5,963 nt of DNA from Acidobacteriaceae bacterium (GTDB lineage: Bacteria; Acidobacteriota; Terriglobia; Bryobacterales; Bryobacteraceae), in contig JAFAQG010000104.1 in assembly GCA_019246575.1 (NCBI GenBank), positions 1 through 5,963 of the forward strand. The letters are read 5' to 3'. Below the pieces are notes generated by a model that was given only the letters and a program-made list of their open reading frames with translations, was not told the DNA's origin and did no database searches. Below, one piece after another: positions 1 to 5,963 of this stretch. The position numbers were made by a program, and so were the translations under genes. Position 1 is the stretch's first letter. Every line of letters starts with the position of its first letter.

Positions 1-1266
1 TTCCGTTTAGCGCCGCTTGTGTTTTGTTGTGCTTTGGCTCTGCAGGCGCAGATGGAGATGAATGTCGATCAGCTTGCGCAGTTTGTTCGGTCCGAGCTCG
101 CCTTAAAGCAACATAGCGACAAGCAGATCGCGGCCTATTTGAAAAAGGTTCATTTGACCGAGAAACTGACCGAGAAAACGATGCAGGATCTCGAAGCGCA
201 AAATGCGGGCCCGAAGACTATCGAGGCATTGAATGCACTGCGCGAGGCGACCGCGAACCTGAAGCCGCCGGGGCACGATGCGACTTACTCTCCCGCGACC
301 GCGCCCGACACTCCGGTTACCAGGTCCACCCCGACTGTTTCCCTCGGCGTACGCCAACCGATTCCGCCGCCGGACTCCGTGCGCCAGCAGCAAATTCTGG
401 ATGCGATCAGGGAATATGCACTCAATTACACGGCGAATTTACCGAACTTCCTTTGCCTGCAGGTGACGCGCCGGTACGTCGATCTCGATTCGACCGATCG
501 CTACCGGCTCGTCGACAGCATCAACACGCAATTGAGCTACAACCAGGGGCAGGAACGTTACACAGTTGTCGCGGTGAACGGCAAACTGACCAATGTGGGA
601 ATGTATGAGGTTGCCACGAAGGTCGGAGGATCCATTTCAACCGGCGAATTCGGAAGCTTGATGAGCAGCATCTTCCAGGGCAAGAGTGTAGCGGAGTTCA
701 ATTGGGATCACTGGGGCACTCTTCGAGGTAAGCGTGTCGCAGTTTTCAATTACTTCATCGATAGCGGGCATTCGGACTATCGCATCACGTACAACGAAGA
801 TCAGCAAATTATCACCGCCTACAAGGGCTTAATTTACGCTGACGAATATACGGGTGAAGTCTCGCGAATCACCTTCAATGCCGTGGATATCCCGAAGAGC
901 TTTCCCGTGAACAAGGCCTATGAAATTCTCGACTACGGCGATGTGGATATCAGCGGTCACACATACGTCTGCCCTTTGAAGGCGCAGGTTTGGATGGAAT
1001 CAGACCGGCAGAGAACACGGAACGATATCGAGTTCCGGCTGTACCGCAAATTCGGGACCGAGAGCACGATCGTTTATGGGGCCGAAGCGCCTGCGCCGCT
1101 CTCGGAGGGTCAGATGCAGGAGCAGCCTGCCTCGGCGAGCGCGGCATCGCAGCAGCCGGCCCAAAACACTGGGACCTCCAAGCCGGCCAGCGCTCCACCA
1201 ACCAACACTTCATCTACATCGAACCCGTGGAAGCTGCCAGCCCCGCCGCCTCCGCCGCCGCAATAG
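1..1266 (+). CDS. Secreted hypothetical protein with Pro/Ala/Ser-rich tail, 5' end outside the window
   Basis: Function unknown. A GTG at base 19 gives 415 residues, but the frame stays open to base 1 and adds FRLAPL. Together the residues read FRLAPLVFCCALALQAQ, the hydrophobic core and end of a signal peptide, with likely signal peptidase I cleavage after ALQA. The true start is therefore upstream. Numbering from the GTG, residues 12-80 are charged and probably helical. Residues 81-120 are a Pro/Thr-rich linker. Residues 125-350 form a globular domain with LPNFLCLQVTRR at 141-152, a Gly/Ser stretch GGSISTGEFGS at 203-213 and alternating polar/hydrophobic strands that suggest a beta-rich, LolA-like fold (a guess). 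Residues 355-415 are low-complexity, ending in six prolines and Gln. C146 and C318 are the only cysteines in the domain and could pair in the periplasm. I associate this architecture with Acidobacteriota but can name no function. The 3' end overlaps the convergent glycosyltransferase-like gene by 53 bp. Confidence 0.85.
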   Translation, partial: FRLAPLVFCCALALQAQMEMNVDQLAQFVRSELALKQHSDKQIAAYLKKVHLTEKLTEKTMQDLEAQNAGPKTIEALNALREATANLKPPGHDATYSPATAPDTPVTRSTPTVSLGVRQPIPPPDSVRQQQILDAIREYALNYTANLPNFLCLQVTRRYVDLDSTDRYRLVDSINTQLSYNQGQERYTVVAVNGKLTNVGMYEVATKVGGSISTGEFGSLMSSIFQGKSVAEFNWDHWGTLRGKRVAVFNYFIDSGHSDYRITYNEDQQIITAYKGLIYADEYTGEVSRITFNAVDIPKSFPVNKAYEILDYGDVDISGHTYVCPLKAQVWMESDRQRTRNDIEFRLYRKFGTESTIVYGAEAPAPLSEGQMQEQPASASAASQQPAQNTGTSKPASAPPTNTSSTSNPWKLPAPPPPPPQ

Positions 1267-2479
1267 CGTGTAGAGTCCGAGCCACCGCCGTGTGTCGGTT
1301 GTCCCCATCTACGCGGACTACATTTGCTGACCATCCACTCGGCCGCCAGCGCGCGAACATGCGTTCGCAGGCAAAGCCTGAAAATACCGAGATCAGCGGC
1401 ACGTGCGCCGCGGATGCGACGTGTTGGCCCGCGGAGTCGTAGCCGACAAACAGCTTGCTCTGCGTGATGTGGCTCGCAAAGGAAGCGTAGCTGCCGTCGT
1501 GCAGACGCAATAGCGTCGGCCAGCCAAGCCGTTCCGCCAGAGCGTTGACGCGATCCGTTTCGGTCCCGCCCGCGCCGCGGTCCAGAAGAACCGGCCGTTT
1601 CTTTCGCAGGAGCGCCGAAAGGACTTCGCACTCGAACTCGTCGTCAAGACGCTTGTTCTCGTTCTCTCCCACACCGAAACTGACGGTAAAATCGGCGATT
1701 CGGCCCTGCCGCGCAGGAGCTACGTACGGCTCCAAAGAATTGACATCGAAGACTTCGGAGAGCCACTCCGCGGTGAGCTGCGGGAGTGTTCCATCCAACT
1801 CACCGCCGAACGCACGGCTCTCGAAGAAGAAATACCGGGCATCGTCGCACACAGGTACGAGGCCGAGTTGCGTCAGGCGCGAATCGGGATCGATAACAAC
1901 GCATCCAGGCTCGTCGACTAAACTTTGCAGTTCGACCGCCGCCGCGAGGCGATCGCGCAGAAAGCTCGAACGGTCGTAGGCCACCGGCATCGGCACAATC
2001 CGCGCATCCGCGGCGAATAGCTCCGCATTCTTCTCCGGGCCAACCAGGCAGATCTCCGCATCGGGAAAGCGCTCCTTTGCCGCGCGCAGCGCAACGCTGG
2101 TAACAGCCACGTCGGCGCCCAGCGTCACGCGCGAAAGGACGTACACGCGACGGATTTCGCCGCCCGGAAAGGGCCGGACCTGACGTATGTGCCGGTACCG
2201 AACGTATAGATCGTGGGAGTCGTACTCCGGCAGCGCGCGCGCAATCACATGAGAAAACATCCGCGCGTATACGTCGCAAAGCGATGGCTCGAACAGGTCA
2301 CCGAGACGCTCAATAACAATCCCAAACAGAGCCCGAGTCGCGGCTCCTGCGGTGAACGGATCATCTTCGTCCAGCGCGCGCTGCACCAATGCGTCCAAGG
2401 TGCGGGCCGGCCAGGTGCCGTCCCTGAGACAGGCGTCTAAAATCTCTTGCGCGAGCTCACGTGCCGATATACTTGCCAA
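1214..2479 (-). CDS. GT9/heptosyltransferase-like glycosyltransferase with extra N-terminal region
   Basis: 421 residues, probably a cytoplasmic GT-B-fold transferase that moves a sugar from a nucleotide donor to a glycan or lipid. Donor and acceptor cannot be read from the sequence. Residues 1-105 are mostly helical and charged and match nothing I recognise. Residues 111-190 look like the N-terminal Rossmann half: VYVLSRVTLGADVAVT followed by ERFPDAEICLVGP. D123 lines up with the LGD/MGD aspartate of heptosyltransferases (catalytic base in WaaC as I recall), with one residue inserted before it. Residues 266-278 (VSFGVGENENKRL) match the donor-site strand and Lys of GT9. Residues 346-353 (GYDSAGQH) followed by AAHVPLISVFSG match the conserved C-terminal GT9 block. 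The start is TTG, directly preceded by an in-frame TGA; the first in-frame ATG is residue 74, so TTG is favoured although the ribosome site is weak (AGGAG about 16 nt upstream). It overlaps the mtnP stop by 23 nt, implying translational coupling. No other LPS or O-antigen gene is visible. Confidence 0.8.
   Translation of the reverse strand: MASISARELAQEILDACLRDGTWPARTLDALVQRALDEDDPFTAGAATRALFGIVIERLGDLFEPSLCDVYARMFSHVIARALPEYDSHDLYVRYRHIRQVRPFPGGEIRRVYVLSRVTLGADVAVTSVALRAAKERFPDAEICLVGPEKNAELFAADARIVPMPVAYDRSSFLRDRLAAAVELQSLVDEPGCVVIDPDSRLTQLGLVPVCDDARYFFFESRAFGGELDGTLPQLTAEWLSEVFDVNSLEPYVAPARQGRIADFTVSFGVGENENKRLDDEFECEVLSALLRKKRPVLLDRGAGGTETDRVNALAERLGWPTLLRLHDGSYASFASHITQSKLFVGYDSAGQHVASAAHVPLISVFSGFACERMFARWRPSGWSANVVRVDGDNRHTAVARTLHAIAAAEAAGLAASTGSM
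1241..1261. repeat. CCG-rich low-complexity tract read in two genes
   Basis: This 21-base run is made almost only of CCG/CCT-type triplets. On the plus strand it encodes the terminal proline run of the secreted protein. On the minus strand it is GGC/GCG-rich and encodes part of the alanine-rich C-terminus (AIAAAEAAGLAAS) of the glycosyltransferase-like protein. Such tracts are prone to slippage, so both tails may vary in length between strains. Confidence 0.75.
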
Positions 2480-3326
2480 TCAGCGGCCCCAGGCGCTCCT
2501 TTACACTATCTGGAATTATTGCGCGCTCGGTAATTATCGCGTGCTTCAGCGCCGAGCCACACTTGCACGTGCGCTGTTGCGGCATTCGGGTTACCACGTG
2601 CCGGACGAGTCTGCAAGCATTTTCCGCATTCTTCTGAAGGTTACCTATAATCTCCTCCACCGTGACGGCCGCGTGCTCTTCGTGCCAGCAATCGTAGTCG
2701 GTCACCATCGCGATCGTGACGTAACAGATCTCGGCCTCCCGTGCAAGTTTTGCTTCCGTCAGGTTCGTCATCCCAATGACGTCCATGCCCCAGCTGCGGT
2801 AAATGTTCGATTCGGCTCTCGTTGAGAATGCCGGACCTTCCATGCACAGGTATGTGCCGCCCCGCTTGCTGTTGATCGATGCTTCCTTCGCGGCCTCATG
2901 CACCAATTGACTGAGCTGTGGGCACACGGGGTCGGAAAAGCTGATATGCGCCACCAGACCGTCGCCGAAGAACGTCGACGCGCGCCCGCGAGTGCGATCG
3001 AAGAACTGATCCGGAATCACGAAATCGAGCGGTGCGTGTTCTTCCTTGAGCGAACCCACGGCGCTCAATGAAAGAATGCGCTCCACTCCGAGCATTTTCA
3101 TACCGTAAATATTGGCGCGGAAATTCAACTCCGACGGCGAAATCCGGTGGCCGCGGCCGTGCCGCGACAGGAATGCAACGGACTTGCCGGCCAAATATCC
3201 AAGAACGTAGACATCCGATGGCGCGCCGAAAGGCGTGGTGAGCACGACTTCCTGTTGCGCCTCAAACCCCCGCATTGAATACAACCCGCTTCCGCCGATA
3301 ACGCCAATAGCCGCTTTTACGTCCAA
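2457..3326 (-). CDS. mtnP: S-methyl-5'-thioadenosine phosphorylase
   Basis: 289 residues, a cytosolic PNP/MTAP-family phosphorylase. The family splits 5'-methylthioadenosine with phosphate into adenine and 5-methylthioribose-1-phosphate, recycling the by-product of polyamine and related synthesis. Visible motifs in order: phosphate loop GGSGLY (11-16), RHGRGHRISPSELNFRANI (55-73), SAVGSL (88-93), PDQFFDRTRGR (105-115), MEGPAFSTRAES (162-173), MTNLTEAKLAREAEICY (186-202) and TDYDCW (209-214). D210 and D212 are the Asp pair that selects 6-aminopurines, so an adenine-type substrate is expected, not hypoxanthine or guanine. A Cys-Lys-Cys motif lies at 254-256, as in several prokaryotic relatives. 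Length is close to human MTAP (283). The start is TTG: no ATG or GTG lies between the upstream in-frame stop and the GGSGLY loop, and GAGGAG lies upstream. It sits between the dehydrogenase (38 nt gap) and the glycosyltransferase-like gene (23 nt overlap). No other methionine-salvage gene (mtnA, B, C, D, K) is in the window. Confidence 0.95.
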   Translation of the reverse strand: MDVKAAIGVIGGSGLYSMRGFEAQQEVVLTTPFGAPSDVYVLGYLAGKSVAFLSRHGRGHRISPSELNFRANIYGMKMLGVERILSLSAVGSLKEEHAPLDFVIPDQFFDRTRGRASTFFGDGLVAHISFSDPVCPQLSQLVHEAAKEASINSKRGGTYLCMEGPAFSTRAESNIYRSWGMDVIGMTNLTEAKLAREAEICYVTIAMVTDYDCWHEEHAAVTVEEIIGNLQKNAENACRLVRHVVTRMPQQRTCKCGSALKHAIITERAIIPDSVKERLGPLIGKYIGT

Positions 3327-3337
3327 CGCGCGTCGGT

Positions 3338-3343
3338 CTCCTC
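3338..3343 (-). promoter_or_regulatory. Ribosome binding site of mtnP
   Basis: On the minus strand this reads GAGGAG, 11 nt before the TTG at 3326 and inside the 38 nt gap after the dehydrogenase stop. It is the main support for the TTG start. The spacing is slightly long but usable. Confidence 0.65.
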
Positions 3344-3364
3344 TGTTTTACGGTCTGGTGCGAA

Positions 3365-4534
3365 CTATTCTCTTAACAACTGCCGCGCAATGACCATCCG
3401 CTGGATCTCGCTCGTGCCTTCGCCTATCGTGCAGAGCTTTACATCGCGGTAGAACTTTTCGACTGGGTAGTCTTTGATGAATCCGTAGCCGCCATGGATC
3501 TGGAGCGCCTGATCCGCCACTCTGACCGCCATCTCGGAGGCAAACAGTTTCGCCATGGCCGATTCTTTTGTGACTCGCTGTCCTCGATCTTTGCGCGCTC
3601 CAGCACAATACGTTAGCCAGCGCGCCGCTTCGATGCCGGTCGCCATGTCCGAGAGTTTATGTTGTATGGCTTGGAACTCCGAAATGAAGCGTCCGAATTG
3701 CTTCCGCTGCTTCGAGTATTTCAAAGCCGCATCGAAAGCGCCCTGAGCAAGACCCACGGCCAGCGCAGCAATTGAGATTCTTCCACCGTCTAAAGTCTTC
3801 AGGCTGTCGACAAAGCCCTCGCCCTGTTTTCCGAGTAGCTGGCATCTCGGCAGGCGGCAATCGGTGAAGAGCACTTCGCCCGTTGCACTCGCACGCATGC
3901 CCAGCTTGTTCTCCTTTTTCCCAACGCGAAAGCCGGGCGTGCCCTTTTCAAGAATGAACGCCGAAATTCCGTGTTGTGAGGCGGAGCGGTCCGTCACGGC
4001 CATCGCGACGCAGACATCTGCATACTGCGCGTTTGTGGTGAACGTTTTCCCGCCGTTCAACACCCAATGACCGTCTTTCAAAGCAGCCGCGCTGCGGGTC
4101 CCCGCGGCATCCGAGCCGGCCTCGGGTTCGGTCAGTGACCAGCAGCCGATCCACTCTCCTGTCGCAAGCTTTGGGATGTACTTTTTCTTCTGCTCTTCAC
4201 TGCCCGCCAAAAAAATGTGATTCGTACACAGCGAGTTGTGCGCGGCTATGATCAGCGCAACGCTCGGGTCGACACGAGCGAGCTCTTCTATGACAATTGC
4301 GTATTCAATGTAGCCCAGGCCTGCGCCGCCGAGCTCCTCCGGGAAAATGGCGCCCATAAACCCGAGCTCACCGGCTTTCCTGATCGTGTCGAGCGGAAAA
4401 GTCTGGTCCTCATCCCAATCGAGAACGTGCGGCGCGATCTCTTTCTCCGCGAAATCGCGAACAGATTTGCGGAGCTGGATTTGCTCAGGCGTGAATTCAA
4501 AATCCATACCTCGAAGCTTTCGCGATCTTACCAT
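3365..4534 (-). CDS. Acyl-CoA dehydrogenase, short-chain/butyryl-CoA type
   Basis: 389 residues from the ATG at 4534, or 380 from the ATG at 4507 (MDFEFTPEQ), which fits the family N-terminus better and is probably the true start. FAD enzyme introducing a trans-2,3 double bond into acyl-CoA and passing electrons to ETF; cytoplasmic. In 389-residue numbering: helical N-terminal domain 12-125; flavin/substrate signature [12 protein letters not shown] at 131-142; beta domain to about 235; C-terminal helical domain with LDGGRISIA (248-256), [16 protein letters not shown] (276-291), QIHGGYGF (345-352) and GEGTSEIQ (371-378). E372 is the catalytic base at the short/medium-chain position. The isovaleryl/long-chain position (near 250) holds Gly, so those subclasses are unlikely. 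The exact acyl chain is not determinable, and no ETF, thiolase or enoyl hydratase is adjacent. It is the first gene of the apparent three-gene operon. GAGGT directly abuts the 4507 ATG, too close for an ideal ribosome site, and no clear one precedes 4534. Confidence 0.94.
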   Translation of the reverse strand: MVRSRKLRGMDFEFTPEQIQLRKSVRDFAEKEIAPHVLDWDEDQTFPLDTIRKAGELGFMGAIFPEELGGAGLGYIEYAIVIEELARVDPSVALIIAAHNSLCTNHIFLAGSEEQKKKYIPKLATGEWIGCWSLTEPEAGSDAAGTRSAAALKDGHWVLNGGKTFTTNAQYADVCVAMAVTDRSASQHGISAFILEKGTPGFRVGKKENKLGMRASATGEVLFTDCRLPRCQLLGKQGEGFVDSLKTLDGGRISIAALAVGLAQGAFDAALKYSKQRKQFGRFISEFQAIQHKLSDMATGIEAARWLTYCAGARKDRGQRVTKESAMAKLFASEMAVRVADQALQIHGGYGFIKDYPVEKFYRDVKLCTIGEGTSEIQRMVIARQLLRE

Positions 4535-4596
4535 CCGTCGTCAGCAGGCTCTCGCTGATTGCCTATGTTGTTCAATGAACTACGGAGCGTAACTAT
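4535..4596. promoter_or_regulatory. Divergent intergenic region
   Basis: 62 bp separate the longest reading of the dehydrogenase from the sugar transporter start (89 bp if the dehydrogenase starts at 4507). Promoters for both the minus-strand operon and the transporter should lie here or extend into the gene starts. Weak candidates only: TATGTT at 4564-4569 as a plus-strand -10 box, and TTGAAC on the minus strand (4570-4575) as a -35 box without a good partner. No clear operator palindrome is seen. The role is inferred from gene orientation. Confidence 0.45.
4584..4587 (+). promoter_or_regulatory. Ribosome binding site of the sugar transporter
   Basis: GGAG lies 9 nt before the TTG at 4597, a normal spacing. 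The upstream frame closes with TGA at 4576-4578 and contains no ATG or GTG, so this site decides the TTG start. Confidence 0.65.
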
Positions 4597-5889
4597 TTGA
4601 CGCGCGCGATAGACGAAACAATCGTAGACCATGTCCGCCAGCGGAAACTTCACAGACTCGGCATTTTCTGCGGATTTTCCGCAGCTCTGTGGCTGGCAGG
4701 AGCCGAGGCGCCCACGAAGCTGGTGACCGTTGCGGTATCACCGCTGGTCATCTCCTTCATGATGGTTCTCGGCGCGTTCATTTCGCGTTGGAGTTTGCCG
4801 GCGTTAGTGCGGGGAACCGGCGACACCTTCGCCGATACGCGGCATGTGCCGCATCTGGTCTTGTGGGGCGTCATAGCGGGCTGCCTTTGGGCAGTCGGAA
4901 ACACATTGACGATTTTTGCCGTTCGCGACATCGGCCTTAGCCTCGCGTTTCCGCTTTGGAATTCGAATAGCCTGATCGGAATTACATGGGGCATTCTGCT
5001 GTTCAAAGAGTTGCACGGGGCATCGTGGGTACGGAAGTTTGGCGTGGTCGGAGGGGCGCTGGTCATTTTTGTCGGGGCGCTGCTCATATCCGCTGCCTCG
5101 GGAGCGCAGGCCAAACACGGCCATGCGCTGCCTGGGATCGCGGCCGCCGTCGGAGCCGGACTGATGTTCGGATCGATGTACATTCCCTATCGGAAGGCCT
5201 ACATCACGGGAATGAATCCGCTGACGTTCCTCACTTACTTCACGTTCGGCGAGATGACGACGGTGACGATCTTGGGTATCGCGTTCCTGGGAGGTCCGGC
5301 GGAGTTCTGGAGTCAGCTTGTCGCCAACCGCAGCGTTCTGTTTTGGCCCCTTCTCGGCGGATTCATGTGGGTTGTCGGAGATCTCCTTCAGAACTACGCG
5401 GCGAAATACGTTGGCATCAGCCGCGGGATCCCCTTGTCCAATACAAACCAGCTCTGGGGATTAGTATGGGCCATTCTTGTTTTCGGCGAACTGCGCGGGC
5501 TCTCCGGACACGTGTATGCAGAGGTCATTGGCGGATCGTTTCTGATGGCGTCGGGAGCGGTTGCGATTGCATTATCATCTGCATCGGAAAACGAGTACTC
5601 GAATTGGAGGGCCGCGGCACGTCGCGAATCGCAGTTATATCGGATCCCCCTCGACTATGTCATTGAGCGTATGCAGGGACACGATCTGGATGCCGGGCGA
5701 TCCCGGCGAACTTACGCAGACTGGCTGCTTGTAACCGGTGCAACGCTGTTTTTTATCTGGTTAGGAGCAATGGCCCATGTGCCTCACATGGAGATTCACA
5801 TGGGGTGGTTAGTTGCACTTACACTCGCGATGGTGTTGGTCTTGCTAGTTGCAGGCGTCGTGCTGTGGAGAGTGACGCGATTTAGTTAA
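4597..5889 (+). CDS. GRP-type sugar transporter (drug/metabolite transporter superfamily)
   Basis: 430 residues, an inner-membrane secondary transporter. GRP (glucose/ribose porter) proteins usually have about ten membrane helices from an internal duplication and take up sugars. The duplication is plain here: LWGVIAGCLWAVGNTL (89-104) mirrors WPLLGGFMWVVGDLLQ (250-265), and FPLWNSNSLIGITWGILLFKE (118-138) mirrors IPLSNTNQLWGLVWAILVFGE (278-298), all offset by about 160 residues. Likely helices lie near 20-36, 43-62, 87-106, 114-136, 148-167, 178-197, 206-231, 247-263, 280-297 and 307-327. After that comes a charged soluble stretch (about 330-370) and two further helices near 373-391 and 402-424, separated by a His-rich loop (HVPHMEIHMGW). 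The extra pair is beyond the usual core. Start TTG with GGAG 9 nt upstream. It diverges from the dehydrogenase operon. The sugar cannot be read from the sequence; another small metabolite is possible. Confidence 0.85.
   Translation: MTRAIDETIVDHVRQRKLHRLGIFCGFSAALWLAGAEAPTKLVTVAVSPLVISFMMVLGAFISRWSLPALVRGTGDTFADTRHVPHLVLWGVIAGCLWAVGNTLTIFAVRDIGLSLAFPLWNSNSLIGITWGILLFKELHGASWVRKFGVVGGALVIFVGALLISAASGAQAKHGHALPGIAAAVGAGLMFGSMYIPYRKAYITGMNPLTFLTYFTFGEMTTVTILGIAFLGGPAEFWSQLVANRSVLFWPLLGGFMWVVGDLLQNYAAKYVGISRGIPLSNTNQLWGLVWAILVFGELRGLSGHVYAEVIGGSFLMASGAVAIALSSASENEYSNWRAAARRESQLYRIPLDYVIERMQGHDLDAGRSRRTYADWLLVTGATLFFIWLGAMAHVPHMEIHMGWLVALTLAMVLVLLVAGVVLWRVTRFS
4861..5499 (+). repeat. Protein-level internal duplication in the transporter
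   Basis: Residues 89-141 (bases 4861-5019) and 250-301 (bases 5344-5499) are clearly similar in protein sequence, including PLWNSNSL against PLSNTNQL and ILLFKELHG against ILVFGELRG. The DNA copies have diverged, so this is the old inverted-topology duplication of the superfamily and not a recent repeat. Confidence 0.8.
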
Positions 5890-5963
5890 CAATTGCATGG
5901 TCGTTATGAAAACCGACAGTATGCGACTCGGCTGATCTTATGACGGCTACTCAGTATGAAAGA
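5890..5963 (+). other. 3' intergenic end, possible first codons of a next gene
   Basis: 74 bases follow the transporter stop. No hairpin with a T-run is seen. An ATG at 5940 opens a frame MTATQYER that runs to the window edge without a stop. It has no obvious ribosome site and only eight codons, so it is a possibility only. An ATG at 5897 gives just 12 codons and is probably not a gene. Confidence 0.25.

Noticed and set aside
1110..1631. 173-codon open frame on the minus strand
   Set aside because: It spans the convergent gene ends in another frame, has Arg/Gly/Ala-rich shadow composition and no recognisable motif, while the overlapping frames carry family motifs.
2352..2825. 157-codon plus-strand open frame opposite mtnP
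   Set aside because: It is antisense to an unmistakable MTA phosphorylase and shows no domain of its own.
4575..4592. Five-codon frame MNYGA just before the transporter, a possible leader peptide
   Set aside because: It contains the transporter's GGAG but has no ribosome site of its own, no regulatory codon run and no attenuator hairpin.
4986..5666. 226-codon plus-strand open frame inside the transporter
   Set aside because: Arg/His/Ser-rich composition typical of a shifted frame in GC-rich DNA; the main frame has clear helices and the GRP duplication.
5775..5791. Perfect 7-bp inverted repeat CCATGTG-CCT-CACATGG near the transporter's 3' end
   Set aside because: It lies inside the coding sequence and is explained by the His-Val-Pro-His-Met codons; there is no T-run and the gene continues about 100 bp further.
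1..5963. Search for a defence system, mobile element, CRISPR array or other new multi-gene system
   Set aside because: No spaced repeats, terminal inverted repeats, transposase, nuclease or reverse transcriptase motifs were seen; the genes fall into metabolic, transport and secreted families.

Overview
The window looks like ordinary, densely packed chromosome from a moderately GC-rich Gram-negative bacterium. My best guess is an Acidobacteriota (Terriglobia-like) genome. This is inferred, not proven. The grounds are the first gene, whose 'LPNFLCLQVTRR' core and Pro/Ala/Ser-rich tail resemble secreted proteins I associate with that phylum, and the mix of the other genes. I see no tRNA, rRNA, CRISPR array, insertion sequence, integrase, toxin-antitoxin pair or defence gene.

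Layout: (1) Bases 1-1266, plus strand, hold an exported protein of unknown function. The window cuts off its start, because the signal peptide reads back through base 1. (2) Bases 1214-4534, minus strand, hold three genes that look like one operon, transcribed from right to left: a short-chain-type acyl-CoA dehydrogenase, an S-methyl-5'-thioadenosine phosphorylase (mtnP) 38 nt or less downstream, and a GT9/heptosyltransferase-like protein whose start overlaps the mtnP stop by 23 nt. (3) Bases 4597-5889, plus strand, hold a GRP-type sugar transporter of the drug/metabolite transporter superfamily, diverging from the operon. (4) The last 74 bases are intergenic and may hold the first codons of another gene.

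The first gene and the glycosyltransferase-like gene converge and overlap by 53 bp. The overlap covers a CCG-rich tract that is read as a proline tail on one strand and an alanine-rich tail on the other. Three of the four complete genes start with TTG, and a purine-rich ribosome site supports two of these.

Functionally, mtnP clears the methylthioadenosine left by polyamine and related synthesis, and the dehydrogenase belongs to fatty-acid or branched-chain acyl-CoA oxidation. The last two proteins suggest carbohydrate transfer and sugar uptake. No single pathway clearly joins the four. The points most worth checking are the mtnP/GT9-like pairing, the unassigned N-terminal region of the GT9-like protein, and the two extra C-terminal membrane segments of the transporter.
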